Source of the DNA: Arsenophonus nilaparvatae
GTDB taxonomy: Bacteria; Pseudomonadota; Gammaproteobacteria; Enterobacterales; Enterobacteriaceae
Length of the DNA: 64,000 bases
Assembly (NCBI RefSeq): GCF_000757905.1
Contig: NZ_JRLH01000004.1
Reading direction: 5' to 3' (one strand)
Positions 33,490-42,751 of this stretch are shown here, piece by piece; within the stretch, counting starts at the first letter, position 1, and the number at the start of each line of letters is the position of its first letter. Made by a program: the position numbers and the translations under genes. The notes below the pieces were generated by a model that saw only the letters and a list, made by a program, of their open reading frames with translations, ran no database searches and had not been told where the DNA came from.

Positions 33490-33931
33490 TGCGTTATTTC
33501 TGGCCTCAAGCATGATAACCCATTTCGAAGGATTGAGACTTAAGCCCTATTTTGACGGTGGCGGTATTCTTTCTGTCTGTTATGGGCACACAGGCAACGA
33601 TATTGCGCGTAATCGGACGTACACCAAAGCGGAATGTGATAAGTGGCTTGATGATGACCTCAAAGCCGTCAAGCGCTATGTTGACCCACTAATTAAGGTT
33701 AATATCAATACGCTCACACAGGCCGCCCTTTACTCGTTTGTCTATAACGTTGGCATTGGTAATTTCAGGCAGTCAACGTTGCTCAAAAAACTCAACGCAG
33801 GCGACAGACAAGGGGCGTGTGATGAGATGAAACGCTGGGTATACGATGAGGGTATAAAACAGAAAGGGCTAATGACCCGTCGAGAAATAGAGAGCGTAAT
33901 ATGTTATGGCGACCTTACGCATTTATCGTAG
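33449..33931 (+). CDS. SAR endolysin (GH24 lysozyme)
   Basis: 160-aa muramidase of the phage 21/P1 type. The N-terminal signal-anchor (ILMAIGGSALFLASSMI) is weakly hydrophobic and Ala/Gly/Ser-rich, as SAR helices are. The catalytic triad E-8aa-D-5aa-T is visible in THFEGLRLKPYFDGGGILSV, then CYGHT. Cys residues near the active site (VCYGH) may take part in thiol control. It pairs with a holin and Rz/Rz1 spanins. Confidence 0.92.
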   Translation: MKIPKKILMAIGGSALFLASSMITHFEGLRLKPYFDGGGILSVCYGHTGNDIARNRTYTKAECDKWLDDDLKAVKRYVDPLIKVNINTLTQAALYSFVYNVGIGNFRQSTLLKKLNAGDRQGACDEMKRWVYDEGIKQKGLMTRREIESVICYGDLTHLS

Positions 33932-34350
33932 TGATTATTGCTGGATTGATTTTATCACTCGTTTTCACCAACAGCCGTTACCAAACCGTCAAACAAAACT
34001 ACCAAACGGTAAAGCAGCAATATCAGGCTCAACTCGAAGCCGTGAAATTACAGCAGGATAAGATCGATGCTTTGCACCAACTCGATATTAAACACACCGA
34101 GGAACTCGATAATGCCAAAGCTCAAATTACCAAGCTCAATGATGCTGTTCGCGCTGGCGCTAAGTGGTTGCGCATTAACGCCGTGTGTCCAATACCCAAA
34201 ACCGCTACCCCCAAGAGCCGATATGATGAAGCCAGCCCACAACTTAGCGCATCAGCTCGAGAAGATTATTTCCGTCTCAGAGCGATGATTGTTGAGAACG
34301 AAAAGCAGACGGAGTATTTACAGCAGTACATCAAAACACAGTGTCAATAA
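33901..34350 (+). CDS. Rz inner-membrane spanin
   Basis: 149 aa, one N-terminal membrane helix (FIVVIIAGLILSLVF) then a long coiled coil (VKQNYQTVKQQYQAQLEAVK, DKIDALHQLDIKHTEELDNA). With Rz1 it fuses inner and outer membranes in the last step of lysis. Overlaps the lysozyme end. Confidence 0.87.
   Translation: MLWRPYAFIVVIIAGLILSLVFTNSRYQTVKQNYQTVKQQYQAQLEAVKLQQDKIDALHQLDIKHTEELDNAKAQITKLNDAVRAGAKWLRINAVCPIPKTATPKSRYDEASPQLSASAREDYFRLRAMIVENEKQTEYLQQYIKTQCQ
34112..34288 (+). CDS. Rz1 outer-membrane spanin lipoprotein
   Basis: Embedded in Rz in another frame. 58 aa: MPKLKLPSSMMLFALALSGC with lipobox LSGC, then a Pro-rich segment (QYPKPLPPRADMMKP). GAGGAA precedes the ATG; the frame opens further upstream at 34067. 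Confidence 0.88.
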   Translation: MPKLKLPSSMMLFALALSGCALTPCVQYPKPLPPRADMMKPAHNLAHQLEKIISVSER

Positions 34351-34478
34351 AACCATTTAACTCATTGTTTTTATTACAAGAGGTCAAACTGACCACCTGG
34401 GTCATTTCAGGACTAAGCTCACTTTTATTTCTGTTGTATAGCTTGTTAACTGACTTAACGAATAGCAACAAGTTCTAG
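34341..34478 (+). CDS. Possible small membrane protein after Rz
   Basis: A GTG-initiated frame of 45 codons overlapping the Rz end, with one hydrophobic helix (TWVISGLSSLLFLLYSLL). Position in the lysis cassette suggests a membrane accessory, but no homologue was recognised. The following 34479-34657 shows no gene. Confidence 0.4.
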   Translation: MSIKPFNSLFLLQEVKLTTWVISGLSSLLFLLYSLLTDLTNSNKF

Positions 34479-34657
34479 CCCCCATACACCATGGGAACAT
34501 CCAGCATTATTGACAACCACCGCAGGACAATTTTGTCCCGCGATTAATACTTGAACAAATTTTTTAAATTATTAGGGACTCCTTAGCGACAAGGCGTCCT
34601 CTTATTTCAACGCGCACTCACCGCGCATCTAAATAAACCCGAGACAATTCACAAAAT

Positions 34658-34731
34658 AGACCTCAGAGAACGTCAGTCAATCATGATGCGTTCGGGGTCT
34701 GTGCGTTCTGTGTGAGCTGAGGTCTCTTTTT
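34658..34731 (+). terminator. Long structured hairpin ending in a T-run
   Basis: AGACCTCAG (34658-34666) pairs with CTGAGGTCT (34717-34725), followed by CTTTTTT. The 50-nt loop has repeated GAACG/CGTTC complementarity (AGAACG with GCGTTCT). It ends 18 bases before the KilA-N start and may attenuate it or release a small RNA. Confidence 0.6.
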
Positions 34732-34748
34732 TGAAAGGTTAGCATCAT

Positions 34749-35282
34749 ATGAAATACTCGGTTATTGATATCGAAAATATTCATATTCGCAGCAATGAGC
34801 ATGGGACTTATAACCTTAATGATTTGCACAAAGCAGCTATTGCAGGTGGTTTAGCCAAAAAATGGCAAGTACCGAGTCAATTCTTACAATCTGATGGAAT
34901 TAAGGAATTTGTTGAAGAAGTGACCAGAGTGCTAAAAAACACTCTGTAACAAAATCAAATACTTACTGTATTTAATGGTGGAAATGAGAAGGGAACATGG
35001 GCTCATGAATTGATTGCATTAAGATATGCTGCCTGGTTGTCTCCTGCATTTGAAGTTAAAGTTTATCAAACATTTCGTGCGGCGATTCTCGGTCATTTAG
35101 ATAAGTTTGCTCAGGCAAATCGATTAGAACTTCACTATCAAAATAAAAAAAGTAATGTAAGTAGTGCTGCAAAGATTATGAATCAATGGGGTCTTGGTGG
35201 AGAAAAGCATAAGCTTGAATCAGAAAGAGAAAGGTTGATCAAAGAAATGCAAATGACCATACCTGGACTGATAGAGGCTTAA
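34749..35282 (+). pseudogene. KilA-N antirepressor-like gene with in-frame stop
   Basis: Encodes a KilA-N domain (YNLNDLHKAAIAGGLAKKW, ...GTWAHELIALRYAAWLSPAF, EVKVYQTFRAAI) and a C-terminal helix. A single TAA at 34947-34949 splits it; the frame continues unchanged to 35282 (QNQILTVFNGGNEKGTWAHE), so one substitution would restore it. A relative without the stop lies at 61284-62087. Confidence 0.85.
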
Positions 35283-35286
35283 TTAA

Positions 35287-35703
35287 ATGACTACACATGA
35301 ATTCTTTTGCTGGCGAGTAGCCGAGGCTTATATGTATTACCTGATGGCAACGAATCGTCGCCCCGTATACCGCTATGATACTGGTGATATCGAAGTCAGT
35401 CGTCATTTTTTGATGCCTTTGCTTGATGGTTATCTCGGGGGCAGAAAACCGACAGAATGGAGAGCGGGGTTTTATATGAAATTGATGACACCATTCAGCG
35501 AAAAAGCAGATCCACGAGCAATAATTTGCGCTTGCAAAGTTCCACAGTTAAACCGCCGTGGTATAAAGTATATGAACGCACTGCTTCATGAATTTGGCGA
35601 TATGATCTCGGATATTGGTGTTAAAGATGATAGAGGAATGCTTATTTTGCCACCAGAAAGTGAATGGGCAAACCTGAAATTCAGCAATATCTCATTTGAA
35701 TAA
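35287..35703 (+). CDS. Hypothetical phage protein (138 aa)
   Basis: Follows the KilA-N gene by 4 bases. MTTHEFFCWRVAEAYMYYLM... with Tyr/Arg-rich middle; no domain recognised. Likely part of the late pre-packaging block. Confidence 0.6.
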   Translation: MTTHEFFCWRVAEAYMYYLMATNRRPVYRYDTGDIEVSRHFLMPLLDGYLGGRKPTEWRAGFYMKLMTPFSEKADPRAIICACKVPQLNRRGIKYMNALLHEFGDMISDIGVKDDRGMLILPPESEWANLKFSNISFE

Positions 35704-35717
35704 CGTAGAGCGTTATC

Positions 35718-35921
35718 ATGACCCCTGAGCAATTCATCGAAGCCAATGTCAAGGCCGAGTTAATCAAGCTCGGCTTTTCTCTATCTGTCGCCAGCTTAGC
35801 CACCAGTGAAGCGATCCGGTATTACCGCAAACAACCCGCAAGCAGACGAGGCAAGATGATAGAAGATTGCCTCAATCAGGCTAAACGGTGGGCGAAGAGT
35901 GCAACTAAACATAAACATTAA
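35718..35921 (+). CDS. Hypothetical phage protein (67 aa)
   Basis: Small helical basic protein (FIEANVKAELIKLGFSLSVA, ending RWAKSATKHKH) upstream of terminase. Function unknown. Confidence 0.6.
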   Translation: MTPEQFIEANVKAELIKLGFSLSVASLATSEAIRYYRKQPASRRGKMIEDCLNQAKRWAKSATKHKH

Positions 35922-35935
35922 TTAAGGTAGCTATT

Positions 35936-36448
35936 ATGACTCTCACAGACAAGCAGGAAGCCTTTTGTCGAGAGTACCTGATTGATTTAAATGCGACGCA
36001 GGCAGCAATTAGAGCCGGGTACAGTGAAAAAACGGCAAAAGATATCGCATGTCAAAACTTAGCAAAACTCAACATTCAAAAGCGCATCCAAACCCTCATG
36101 GAAGAACGCAAGAATCGCATTGAGGTTAATGCTGACTACGTGCTTAAGCGACTGGTTGCTATCGACCAGATGGATGTGTTGGATATTATTACCGAATCAG
36201 GCGATATAAGACCGATTAAAGACTGGCCAAAAGTGTGGCGAACAACATTGAGCGGTTTTGACATTGCATCCATACGAGTTGATGGCGCAGAAGCATTGCT
36301 CAAAAAAATAAAGTGGCCTGACAAAATCAAAAACCTTGAGCTTTTAGGTAAGCATGTCTCAGTACAGGCTTTTAGAGAACAAATAAAAAATGAGCATGAT
36401 GTAGTTGGTACGCTATCTGACCTCATGGATGATTTGTCTAAAGGATAG
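35936..36448 (+). CDS. Terminase small subunit
   Basis: 170 aa of the Terminase_2 type: LTDKQEAFCREYLIDLNATQ, then AAIRAGYSEKTAKDIACQNL with the DNA-binding helix-turn-helix, followed by a KxRI oligomerisation region. It recognises the packaging site and hands DNA to the large subunit, whose gene begins 2 bases later. Confidence 0.9.
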   Translation: MTLTDKQEAFCREYLIDLNATQAAIRAGYSEKTAKDIACQNLAKLNIQKRIQTLMEERKNRIEVNADYVLKRLVAIDQMDVLDIITESGDIRPIKDWPKVWRTTLSGFDIASIRVDGAEALLKKIKWPDKIKNLELLGKHVSVQAFREQIKNEHDVVGTLSDLMDDLSKG

Positions 36449-36450
36449 TT

Positions 36451-37938
36451 ATGAAACCAGCACATTTAGCATTATTACGCAATAAGTTTTGGCGGTTAAA
36501 CCATCTCTATTGGATAACGGATAAAAGCGGCAAACCAATTCGCTTTAACATGACCCCTGAGCAGTTAACCTATTTTGAAGGCATGCATACCCGCAATATC
36601 ATTCTTAAAGCGCGTCAACTGGGTTTCACTACGGAAGTGTGTATCATTCAATTCGATGCGGCGTTATTTGAGTCGGCTAAATGTGCGTTGATTGCGCATA
36701 CGTTAATTGATGCGAGGCGCCTTTTCAGGGAAAAAGTCAAATACGCTTACGACAAACTGCCAGCCGAAATCAAGGCAGCCAATCCTGCCAGTAATGATTC
36801 TGCGGGAGAGTTGGTTTTTAAAAAGGGTGGTTCACTTTACATTAGTACGTCCTTTCGTGGTGGCACATTGCGTTATTTACATATCTCTGAATTTGGCAAA
36901 ATATGTGCAAAATATCCTGATAAGGCACGAGAAATTGTTACCGGTGCGTTTGAAGCCGTCTCCAGTGAGTGTTTTACGACAATAGAAAGCACAGCGGAGG
37001 GACGAGCAGGGTATTTCTATAATTACTGTCAATCTGCTGAGAAAGCGCAAATTCAGGCAAAACCGCTTTCGCCATTAGACTGGAAGTTCTTTTTTTTCCC
37101 CTGGTGGAAAAATCCTGACTATTCAATGACGCCTGTTTCGTTATTACCTCAACGGTTAATCGATTATTTCGATGAATTGGCAGAAAAGCACGGGATTGAG
37201 TTAACCAACAGACAGAAAGCGTGGTATTACGCCAAAGAAAAAACGCTTGGCGATGATATCAAACGGGAATATCCCTCAGTGCCATCTGAAGCCTTCCAAC
37301 AATCAGTGGAGGGCGCTTATTATGCTAAACAATTTCGCTATCTCTATCAAAACAAGCGTATTGGACAACTGCCTGATAACCGCCATTTGCCCGTTCATAC
37401 TTTCTGGGATATCGGCGTGGGGGATTCAACCTCAATCTGGTTTGTGCGTGAGGTGGGCAAGGAATTTCATGTTATCGATCACTACGCAAATAGTGGTGAG
37501 GGCTTACGGCACTATATGGCGGTGCTAAAAAATAAAGGTTACCGTTACGCCAGTCATCATGCTCCCCATGATATCGATAATCGTGAATTTGGCTCGGATG
37601 CGAAATCACGGCGTGAAATCGCCAGAGAAGGCTATGAGATTGGTGGACAGAAATACACAATACGATTTGATGTCGTGCCAAGATTATCGATCGATGAAGG
37701 GATTGAGGCGGTACGTGAAATATTACCCCATTGTGTTTTTGATGAACATCAATGTGCTGAGGGTATCGCAAATCTAGAAGCTTATCGCAAAGAATGGAAT
37801 GACAGGCTCGGCTGCTGGAAAGACAAGCCACTGCATGATTTCACCTCTCATGATGCTGATGCCTTCAGGTATTTTGCGGTTAGCCGAAAAAATAAACAGC
37901 GTCCCGCCTTTGAGATTAATTTAGGAACCACATTCTAA
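36451..37938 (+). CDS. Terminase large subunit
   Basis: 495-aa packaging motor. The ATPase part has a Walker A-like ARQLGFTT with the adjoining NIILK, and a Walker-B-region strand followed by ISEFGKI; the nuclease part has TFWDIGVGDSTSIW with the first catalytic Asp and a late DADAFRYFA. Intact, and overlaps the portal gene by one base, as usual in such phages. Confidence 0.9.
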   Translation: MKPAHLALLRNKFWRLNHLYWITDKSGKPIRFNMTPEQLTYFEGMHTRNIILKARQLGFTTEVCIIQFDAALFESAKCALIAHTLIDARRLFREKVKYAYDKLPAEIKAANPASNDSAGELVFKKGGSLYISTSFRGGTLRYLHISEFGKICAKYPDKAREIVTGAFEAVSSECFTTIESTAEGRAGYFYNYCQSAEKAQIQAKPLSPLDWKFFFFPWWKNPDYSMTPVSLLPQRLIDYFDELAEKHGIELTNRQKAWYYAKEKTLGDDIKREYPSVPSEAFQQSVEGAYYAKQFRYLYQNKRIGQLPDNRHLPVHTFWDIGVGDSTSIWFVREVGKEFHVIDHYANSGEGLRHYMAVLKNKGYRYASHHAPHDIDNREFGSDAKSRREIAREGYEIGGQKYTIRFDVVPRLSIDEGIEAVREILPHCVFDEHQCAEGIANLEAYRKEWNDRLGCWKDKPLHDFTSHDADAFRYFAVSRKNKQRPAFEINLGTTF

Positions 37939-39308
37939 TGAGTATGACTAATGTTGATTTTATCCGTCCTGAATATAATTTATTTACGTTGCAATGGGGA
38001 TTGGTTCGGACAGTCTGTAAAGGGGATGATTCAGTAAAAAACTCTCTCCCGATATTAGAAGAGTCGGATAAAGAACGGAAAAGGAAGCGTAATAGCGATT
38101 ATCAAGATCGCGCGGTGTTTTATCCGATAACCGGCAATACCCGTAACGGGATGATAGGAATGGCGTTTAAAAAAGATCCGCTCGTGGAGATTAATGAAAA
38201 GCTGGCTTATCTTAAAGAAGATGCAGATGGAGCGGGCTCCAGTCTTTATCAATTAGCGCAATCATCATTGGAATCGATATTGGAAGTGGGGCGGCATGGC
38301 TTGTATGTCGATTATAATGATGAGGCAAACCAAGTTTATTTTTTTCAATACAAAGCTGAAGACATTATTAACTGGCAAACCCAACGCATTAATGGCCGTA
38401 ATCGCTTAACGTTGGTGGTATTACGTGAAACAGTAGAAGAAAAAGCGGGTTTTGGGTTTAAGGATGTCATTCAATACCGGGTTCTTGCTATTGAAGATGG
38501 GAAATTTATCTGTCGAGTGTATCGTAAACCCGCAGGCAGTAGCGTTTACCAAATGGATGTTGAATATATTCCAAAGCGTAAAATTGGCGGTGCGTGGGAT
38601 GAAATTCCGTTCACCTTTATCGGTGCTCAAAATAATGATCACACGATTGATGAAGCGCCGTTATTAGGACTCGCCAAAATCAATTTGGGTCATTATCGAA
38701 ATTCCGCCGATTATGAAGATTCGGTTTTTTTCTGTGGCCAAGTGCAACCCTATATTAGTGGCTTGAAAGATGAATGGCGTGACTGGTTAGAGAAAAAGGG
38801 CATATTAGTCGGCTCCCGCTCACCCATTTTGTTACCTGAGCAAGGTGCCTGTGGCTACATTCAAGCACAGCCTAACATGCTAGCGAAAGAAGCGATGGAC
38901 AGCAAGCGTGATTATATGGTGGGGTTGGGGGCGCAGTTAGTCTCTGCAGACAGTAAAGTCAAAACGGTTATCCAGTCGGTGGGTGAATTAAGCGCCCAAA
39001 CGTCTGTTTTAAGTACTTGTTGCTCAAATGTGTCAGAAGCATTGACCAAGGGATTGAAATGGTGCGCAGAATACGTGAATGCTGCACCGGATAAATGTTC
39101 ATTTGAAATTAACCGAGACTTGGTCAATCACATTGCTGATAGTACCATGATACGAGAAATCGTTACCGCTTGGCAATCCAATGCCATCCGTCAGTCTGAC
39201 ATGGTTCGTAACTTGCAAAAATTTGACATTATCAATCCGGCGGATGAGGTTGATGATGTCATTGACGAACTTAACAATCAGCAACCCACGATGATAGGTG
39301 AGCAATGA
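37938..39308 (+). CDS. Portal protein (DUF4055-type)
   Basis: 456 aa. FYPITGNTRNGMIGMAFKKD, GRHGLYVDYND and the later PLLGLAKINLGHYRNSADYE fit the DUF4055 portal family of siphophages with this head order. It forms the dodecameric ring through which DNA enters and leaves. Overlaps the next gene (ATGA). Confidence 0.85.
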   Translation: MSMTNVDFIRPEYNLFTLQWGLVRTVCKGDDSVKNSLPILEESDKERKRKRNSDYQDRAVFYPITGNTRNGMIGMAFKKDPLVEINEKLAYLKEDADGAGSSLYQLAQSSLESILEVGRHGLYVDYNDEANQVYFFQYKAEDIINWQTQRINGRNRLTLVVLRETVEEKAGFGFKDVIQYRVLAIEDGKFICRVYRKPAGSSVYQMDVEYIPKRKIGGAWDEIPFTFIGAQNNDHTIDEAPLLGLAKINLGHYRNSADYEDSVFFCGQVQPYISGLKDEWRDWLEKKGILVGSRSPILLPEQGACGYIQAQPNMLAKEAMDSKRDYMVGLGAQLVSADSKVKTVIQSVGELSAQTSVLSTCCSNVSEALTKGLKWCAEYVNAAPDKCSFEINRDLVNHIADSTMIREIVTAWQSNAIRQSDMVRNLQKFDIINPADEVDDVIDELNNQQPTMIGEQ

Positions 39309-40429
39309 GAACGGTGAATGAGCGACTGATGGATGAGTTACTTGCGCATTCGCTGTTTACCAGCCGTTACGGTAGTGGGGTTGCTAAAAAGATGGTTAAC
39401 ACCCTGAATGCCTTTGATGCCCAGCTCAGTGCATCCTTAATTGTGGTGCTGGATGACGCTAATATCGATGCGGAGAGTTTTACTGTTAGGCGATTAGCAT
39501 CTTTGCTAGCCAGTGTTAAGGCGATTAATAAGAATGCGGTAGCCAGCGCGTTTTCACTGTTAAGCGACGAAATGAAAGCGCATGCAGCGTATGAAGTAGA
39601 GTATTATCCGGCTTTATTTGATTTTCTAATGCCAGAGGGTGTTCTTCGTCAATATCCATTAATGAGTCTCACCACAGATATGCTCTATGCAGCGGTGATA
39701 GCACATCCATTTCAGGGAAAACTGTTATCTGAGTGGGCCGAAGGTTTGGAAAAAGACCGCATGATGCGCATTAATAATACCGTTCGCAATGGCTATTTAA
39801 ATGGGGAGAGTGCATTGCAAATTGGCCGTAACATCCGTGGTGACGCCAAGCAAGGTTATAAAGACGGTGCGTTACAAATTAGTCGGGCTAATGCCACAAC
39901 CATTGCCAAAACGGCAATTAATCATCTGCAGGCAACCGCCAGAAATCATTTTGCCGAAGCGAATAGCGATATTATGGCGGGTAAACAGTGGTTATCTACC
40001 CTGGATAATAAAACGTCGCCCGCTTGTATTATTCGCGATCGATTGAAATATACCCTTGAAGGCAAGCCAATCGGCCATAGAGTGCCCTATTTGCAAGGCC
40101 CAGGAAAAATTCACTGGAATTGCCGTTCGACTGAAACATTGATCACTAAATCATGGCGTCAATTGGGAATGGATGTTGATGAAATGGACGAAAGCACTCG
40201 GGCCTCTATGGATGGACAAATACCAGCCGACACAACCTTTCTTCAATGGATACAACGACAACCCGCTTGGCGACAAAAGCAGGTATTTGGTGAAGTACGC
40301 TACCGGCTAATGAAAGAGGGTGGCATGCATCCATCAGAATTTTATACCGACAAAGGTGAGTTTATTTCTTTGGCACAATTACGAAAGATAGATGAACAGG
40401 CATTTAAAGCAGCTGGGATGGTAATTTAA
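39305..40429 (+). CDS. Minor head protein (Mu gpF / SPP1 gp7-like)
   Basis: 374 aa. The head morphogenesis signature is ARANATTIAKTAINHLQATA-like (SRANATTIAKTAINHLQATA) followed by KQWLSTLDNKTSPACIIRDR and HWNCRSTE, typical of MuF-type proteins. Likely ejected or capsid-associated. Followed by a terminator. Confidence 0.85.
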   Translation: MRTVNERLMDELLAHSLFTSRYGSGVAKKMVNTLNAFDAQLSASLIVVLDDANIDAESFTVRRLASLLASVKAINKNAVASAFSLLSDEMKAHAAYEVEYYPALFDFLMPEGVLRQYPLMSLTTDMLYAAVIAHPFQGKLLSEWAEGLEKDRMMRINNTVRNGYLNGESALQIGRNIRGDAKQGYKDGALQISRANATTIAKTAINHLQATARNHFAEANSDIMAGKQWLSTLDNKTSPACIIRDRLKYTLEGKPIGHRVPYLQGPGKIHWNCRSTETLITKSWRQLGMDVDEMDESTRASMDGQIPADTTFLQWIQRQPAWRQKQVFGEVRYRLMKEGGMHPSEFYTDKGEFISLAQLRKIDEQAFKAAGMVI

Positions 40430-40447
40430 CCCGTATGCATGGCAATC

Positions 40448-40471
40448 AAGGTCACTTCGGTGGCCTTTTTT
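40448..40471 (+). terminator. Intrinsic terminator inside the late operon
   Basis: AAGGTCAC, a TTC loop and GGTGGCC, then TTTTTT. Readthrough would need Q. Confidence 0.8.
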
Positions 40472-40544
40472 GTTCGCTAAACTCGGCTGAGGGCTGAGTT
40501 AATTTAACGCGCAAGGCGCATAGACAACATCCCAAGGGGACATA

Positions 40545-41315
40545 ATGAGCATTTTAAACATCGGTAGTAACTATCCTTCATCAGCAGAAGACCCAAATGG
40601 CGGCGGCGGAGCGAGTGGTACAGCGATAACACCCGAAGTTCAAGCCATTATTGATAAGCAGATTAATGAGCAGGTTACCGGTCTAAAGGCAAAAAATAGT
40701 GAATTACTTGGTAAGCTCAAAGAGCAAACTGATAATTTAAAGCGTTTTGAAGGCATTGATCCTGAGCAGGTGAAAGGCATTTTGCAACGTTTTGAAAATG
40801 ATGAGGAAGCGAAACTCATCGCCGCAGGCAAGATCGACGAGGTAATCAATAAGCGCACGGAACGATTGCGCCATGATGTAGAAAAAAAGCTTCAATCTGA
40901 AAAGCGACGGGCGGAAAAGGCAGAAGAATTTGCCAATAAATTCCGTAATCGTGTTTTAGGCGATGAAATTCGTGCCGCTGCAAGTCAATCCGGCGCGTTA
41001 GCCAGTGCTCAGGAAGATTTAATATTACGTGCCAAGGGCCTATTTAACATCAATGATGAAGGTCAGGCCGTCGCGGTTGATGAAGAAAGCAATCCGATCA
41101 TGGGTAAAGATGGTTGTACACCTTTAACCCCCGTTGAGTGGATTGATTCGCTAAAAGAAAGTGCCCCGCATTTATTTCCTTCTGCATCCGGTACCGGTGC
41201 GGGGAATAGTAAATCAGGGGGCACACATTTTAAACGTTCTCAGATGTCTTCAGCGGATAAGGCCGCCTATATCCGGCGTTTCGGTCGAGAAGCTTATCTG
41301 GGATTACCTAAGTAA
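40545..41315 (+). CDS. Head scaffold-type protein
   Basis: 256 aa with a long charged coiled-coil region (VTGLKAKNSELLGKLKEQTD; EKKLQSEKRRAEKAEEFANK) and a Gly/Ser-rich tail, immediately before the major capsid gene, the standard scaffold position and profile. AAGGGGAC precedes the ATG. Confidence 0.8.
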   Translation: MSILNIGSNYPSSAEDPNGGGGASGTAITPEVQAIIDKQINEQVTGLKAKNSELLGKLKEQTDNLKRFEGIDPEQVKGILQRFENDEEAKLIAAGKIDEVINKRTERLRHDVEKKLQSEKRRAEKAEEFANKFRNRVLGDEIRAAASQSGALASAQEDLILRAKGLFNINDEGQAVAVDEESNPIMGKDGCTPLTPVEWIDSLKESAPHLFPSASGTGAGNSKSGGTHFKRSQMSSADKAAYIRRFGREAYLGLPK

Positions 41316-41327
41316 GGAACTAATATA

Positions 41328-42545
41328 ATGGTAACCACGGTGAATAGTGATTTAATTATTTATAACGATTTGGCGCAAACTGCATTTTTAGAGCGCAGAC
41401 AAGATAATCTTGAGGTGTTTAATCAGGCATCTAATGGCGCAATTGTACTCGATAATGTTTTTATTGAAGGCGATTTGCGTAAACGGGCATTTTATCAGAT
41501 TAGTGGTTCGATTGAACATCGTGACGTGAATTCTACGGATAAAGTTACCGGTAAAAAAATTGGCGCGGGCGAATCCGTTGACGTTAAAGCTCCTTGGAAA
41601 TATGGCCCCTATGAAATCACCGAAGAGTCTTTTAAACGACGTGGACGGGATGTATCCGAGTTTTCTGAGCTTGTGGGCACGGATGCTGCGGATGCTTCGC
41701 TTGAAGGCTATATCAAGTATTCCCTGGCAGCATTGAGGGCAGCGATTGGGGCGAACACGGATATGGTGGTGACGGCGAACATTGCTACCGATGGCAAGAA
41801 GACCCTCACGAAGGGGTTGCGCAAATATGGGGATAAATTTAACCGTGTCAATCTGTTTGTCATGCACTCAACAACCTATTTTGACATTGTTGACCAGGCG
41901 ATTGATAACAAGGTTTACGAAGAAGCCGGTGTGGTGATCTACGGAGGCCAGCCGGGAACATTAGGTAAACCCGTATTAGTCACCGATACGGCGTCTGTTG
42001 ATGCAATATTTGGTTTAGTCCCAGGGGCTATCACTATCACGGAATCACAGGAACCCCATTTTCGCTCTTATGAAATCAACGATCAGGAAAATTTAGGCGT
42101 TGGTTATCGGGGTGAAGGCGTAGTGAATGTGGGCGTGCTCGGTTATAGCTGGGATGAATCAAAAGGGACGAATCCTGATCTGACAAAATTGGGCACAGCT
42201 GGCAACTGGAAGAAACATTTCACCAGTAACAAATTAACGGCAGGTGGAATGATAAAATTGCAGCATGAAGCGAGTTTGGGGTTATCAGTGGATAAAACCA
42301 CCGCGACAGCCAATAACAGCGATGCGGTGACCATTTCACTTGAGTACACAAAAGATAATCAACCTGTTTGGGGTAGCCATGTTGAGTGGTCAAGTACCGG
42401 TGGAAAACTGAGTAAAGCGGCGACTAAAACTGATGCAAAAGGTAAGTCCAGCGTTAAATTAACCGCCAGTACAGCGGGACAGTTTACCGTTACCGCGAAA
42501 GTGGATGGTGAGACGCAAACCACAGAAAGTCTCACTTTTTCCTAA
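41328..42545 (+). CDS. Major capsid protein with C-terminal Ig-like domain
   Basis: 405 aa. Residues 1 to about 300 form the capsid part (FEGxLRKRAFYQISGSIEHR-type segment, FVMHSTTYFDIVDQ, GYSWDESKG). Residues from about 310 have the form of a bacterial Ig-like (invasin/Big_1) domain: LGLSVDKTTATANNSDAVTI, GGKLSKAATKTDAKGKSSVK, GQFTVTAKVDG. Such domains decorate capsid surfaces and may bind carbohydrates. A possible terminator hairpin follows at 42560-42578. Confidence 0.85.
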   Translation: MVTTVNSDLIIYNDLAQTAFLERRQDNLEVFNQASNGAIVLDNVFIEGDLRKRAFYQISGSIEHRDVNSTDKVTGKKIGAGESVDVKAPWKYGPYEITEESFKRRGRDVSEFSELVGTDAADASLEGYIKYSLAALRAAIGANTDMVVTANIATDGKKTLTKGLRKYGDKFNRVNLFVMHSTTYFDIVDQAIDNKVYEEAGVVIYGGQPGTLGKPVLVTDTASVDAIFGLVPGAITITESQEPHFRSYEINDQENLGVGYRGEGVVNVGVLGYSWDESKGTNPDLTKLGTAGNWKKHFTSNKLTAGGMIKLQHEASLGLSVDKTTATANNSDAVTISLEYTKDNQPVWGSHVEWSSTGGKLSKAATKTDAKGKSSVKLTASTAGQFTVTAKVDGETQTTESLTFS

Positions 42546-42559
42546 AGAAAAATGGGCTT

Positions 42560-42578
42560 AAGGGGACGTTTGTCCCTT
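42560..42578 (+). terminator. Possible hairpin after the capsid gene
   Basis: AAGGGGAC/GTCCCTT with a short loop and one bulge; the T-run expected after it may have been displaced by the IS110 insertion. Confidence 0.4.
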
Positions 42579-42599
42579 GTATCTTGAAATTTGGTTATA

Positions 42600-42740
42600 A
42601 TAATAGCGATTAGATTTGGCAAGGTGTATGTAATCCGATTGTCCCTGGGGTTTATAGCCCGTAGCAAAGCGAATGATGCATACACTTAGCCACTCATCTG
42701 AAACCCGAACAGTTGTCCGTAATTCATAACGTATTTGCAA
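42600..42740 (+). ncRNA. Candidate IS110 bridge RNA
   Basis: The noncoding left end can fold: GTGTATG (42624-42630) pairs perfectly with CATACAC (42679-42685), enclosing an inner GGG/CCC hairpin (TGGGGTTTATAGCCCG) flanked by unpaired strands, the form of a bridge-RNA guide loop. A second possible loop lies at 42686-42740. IS110-group elements are known to encode their bridge RNA here. Boundaries and pairing to target are not established. Confidence 0.45.
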
Positions 42741-42751
42741 GGATGGGTAAT

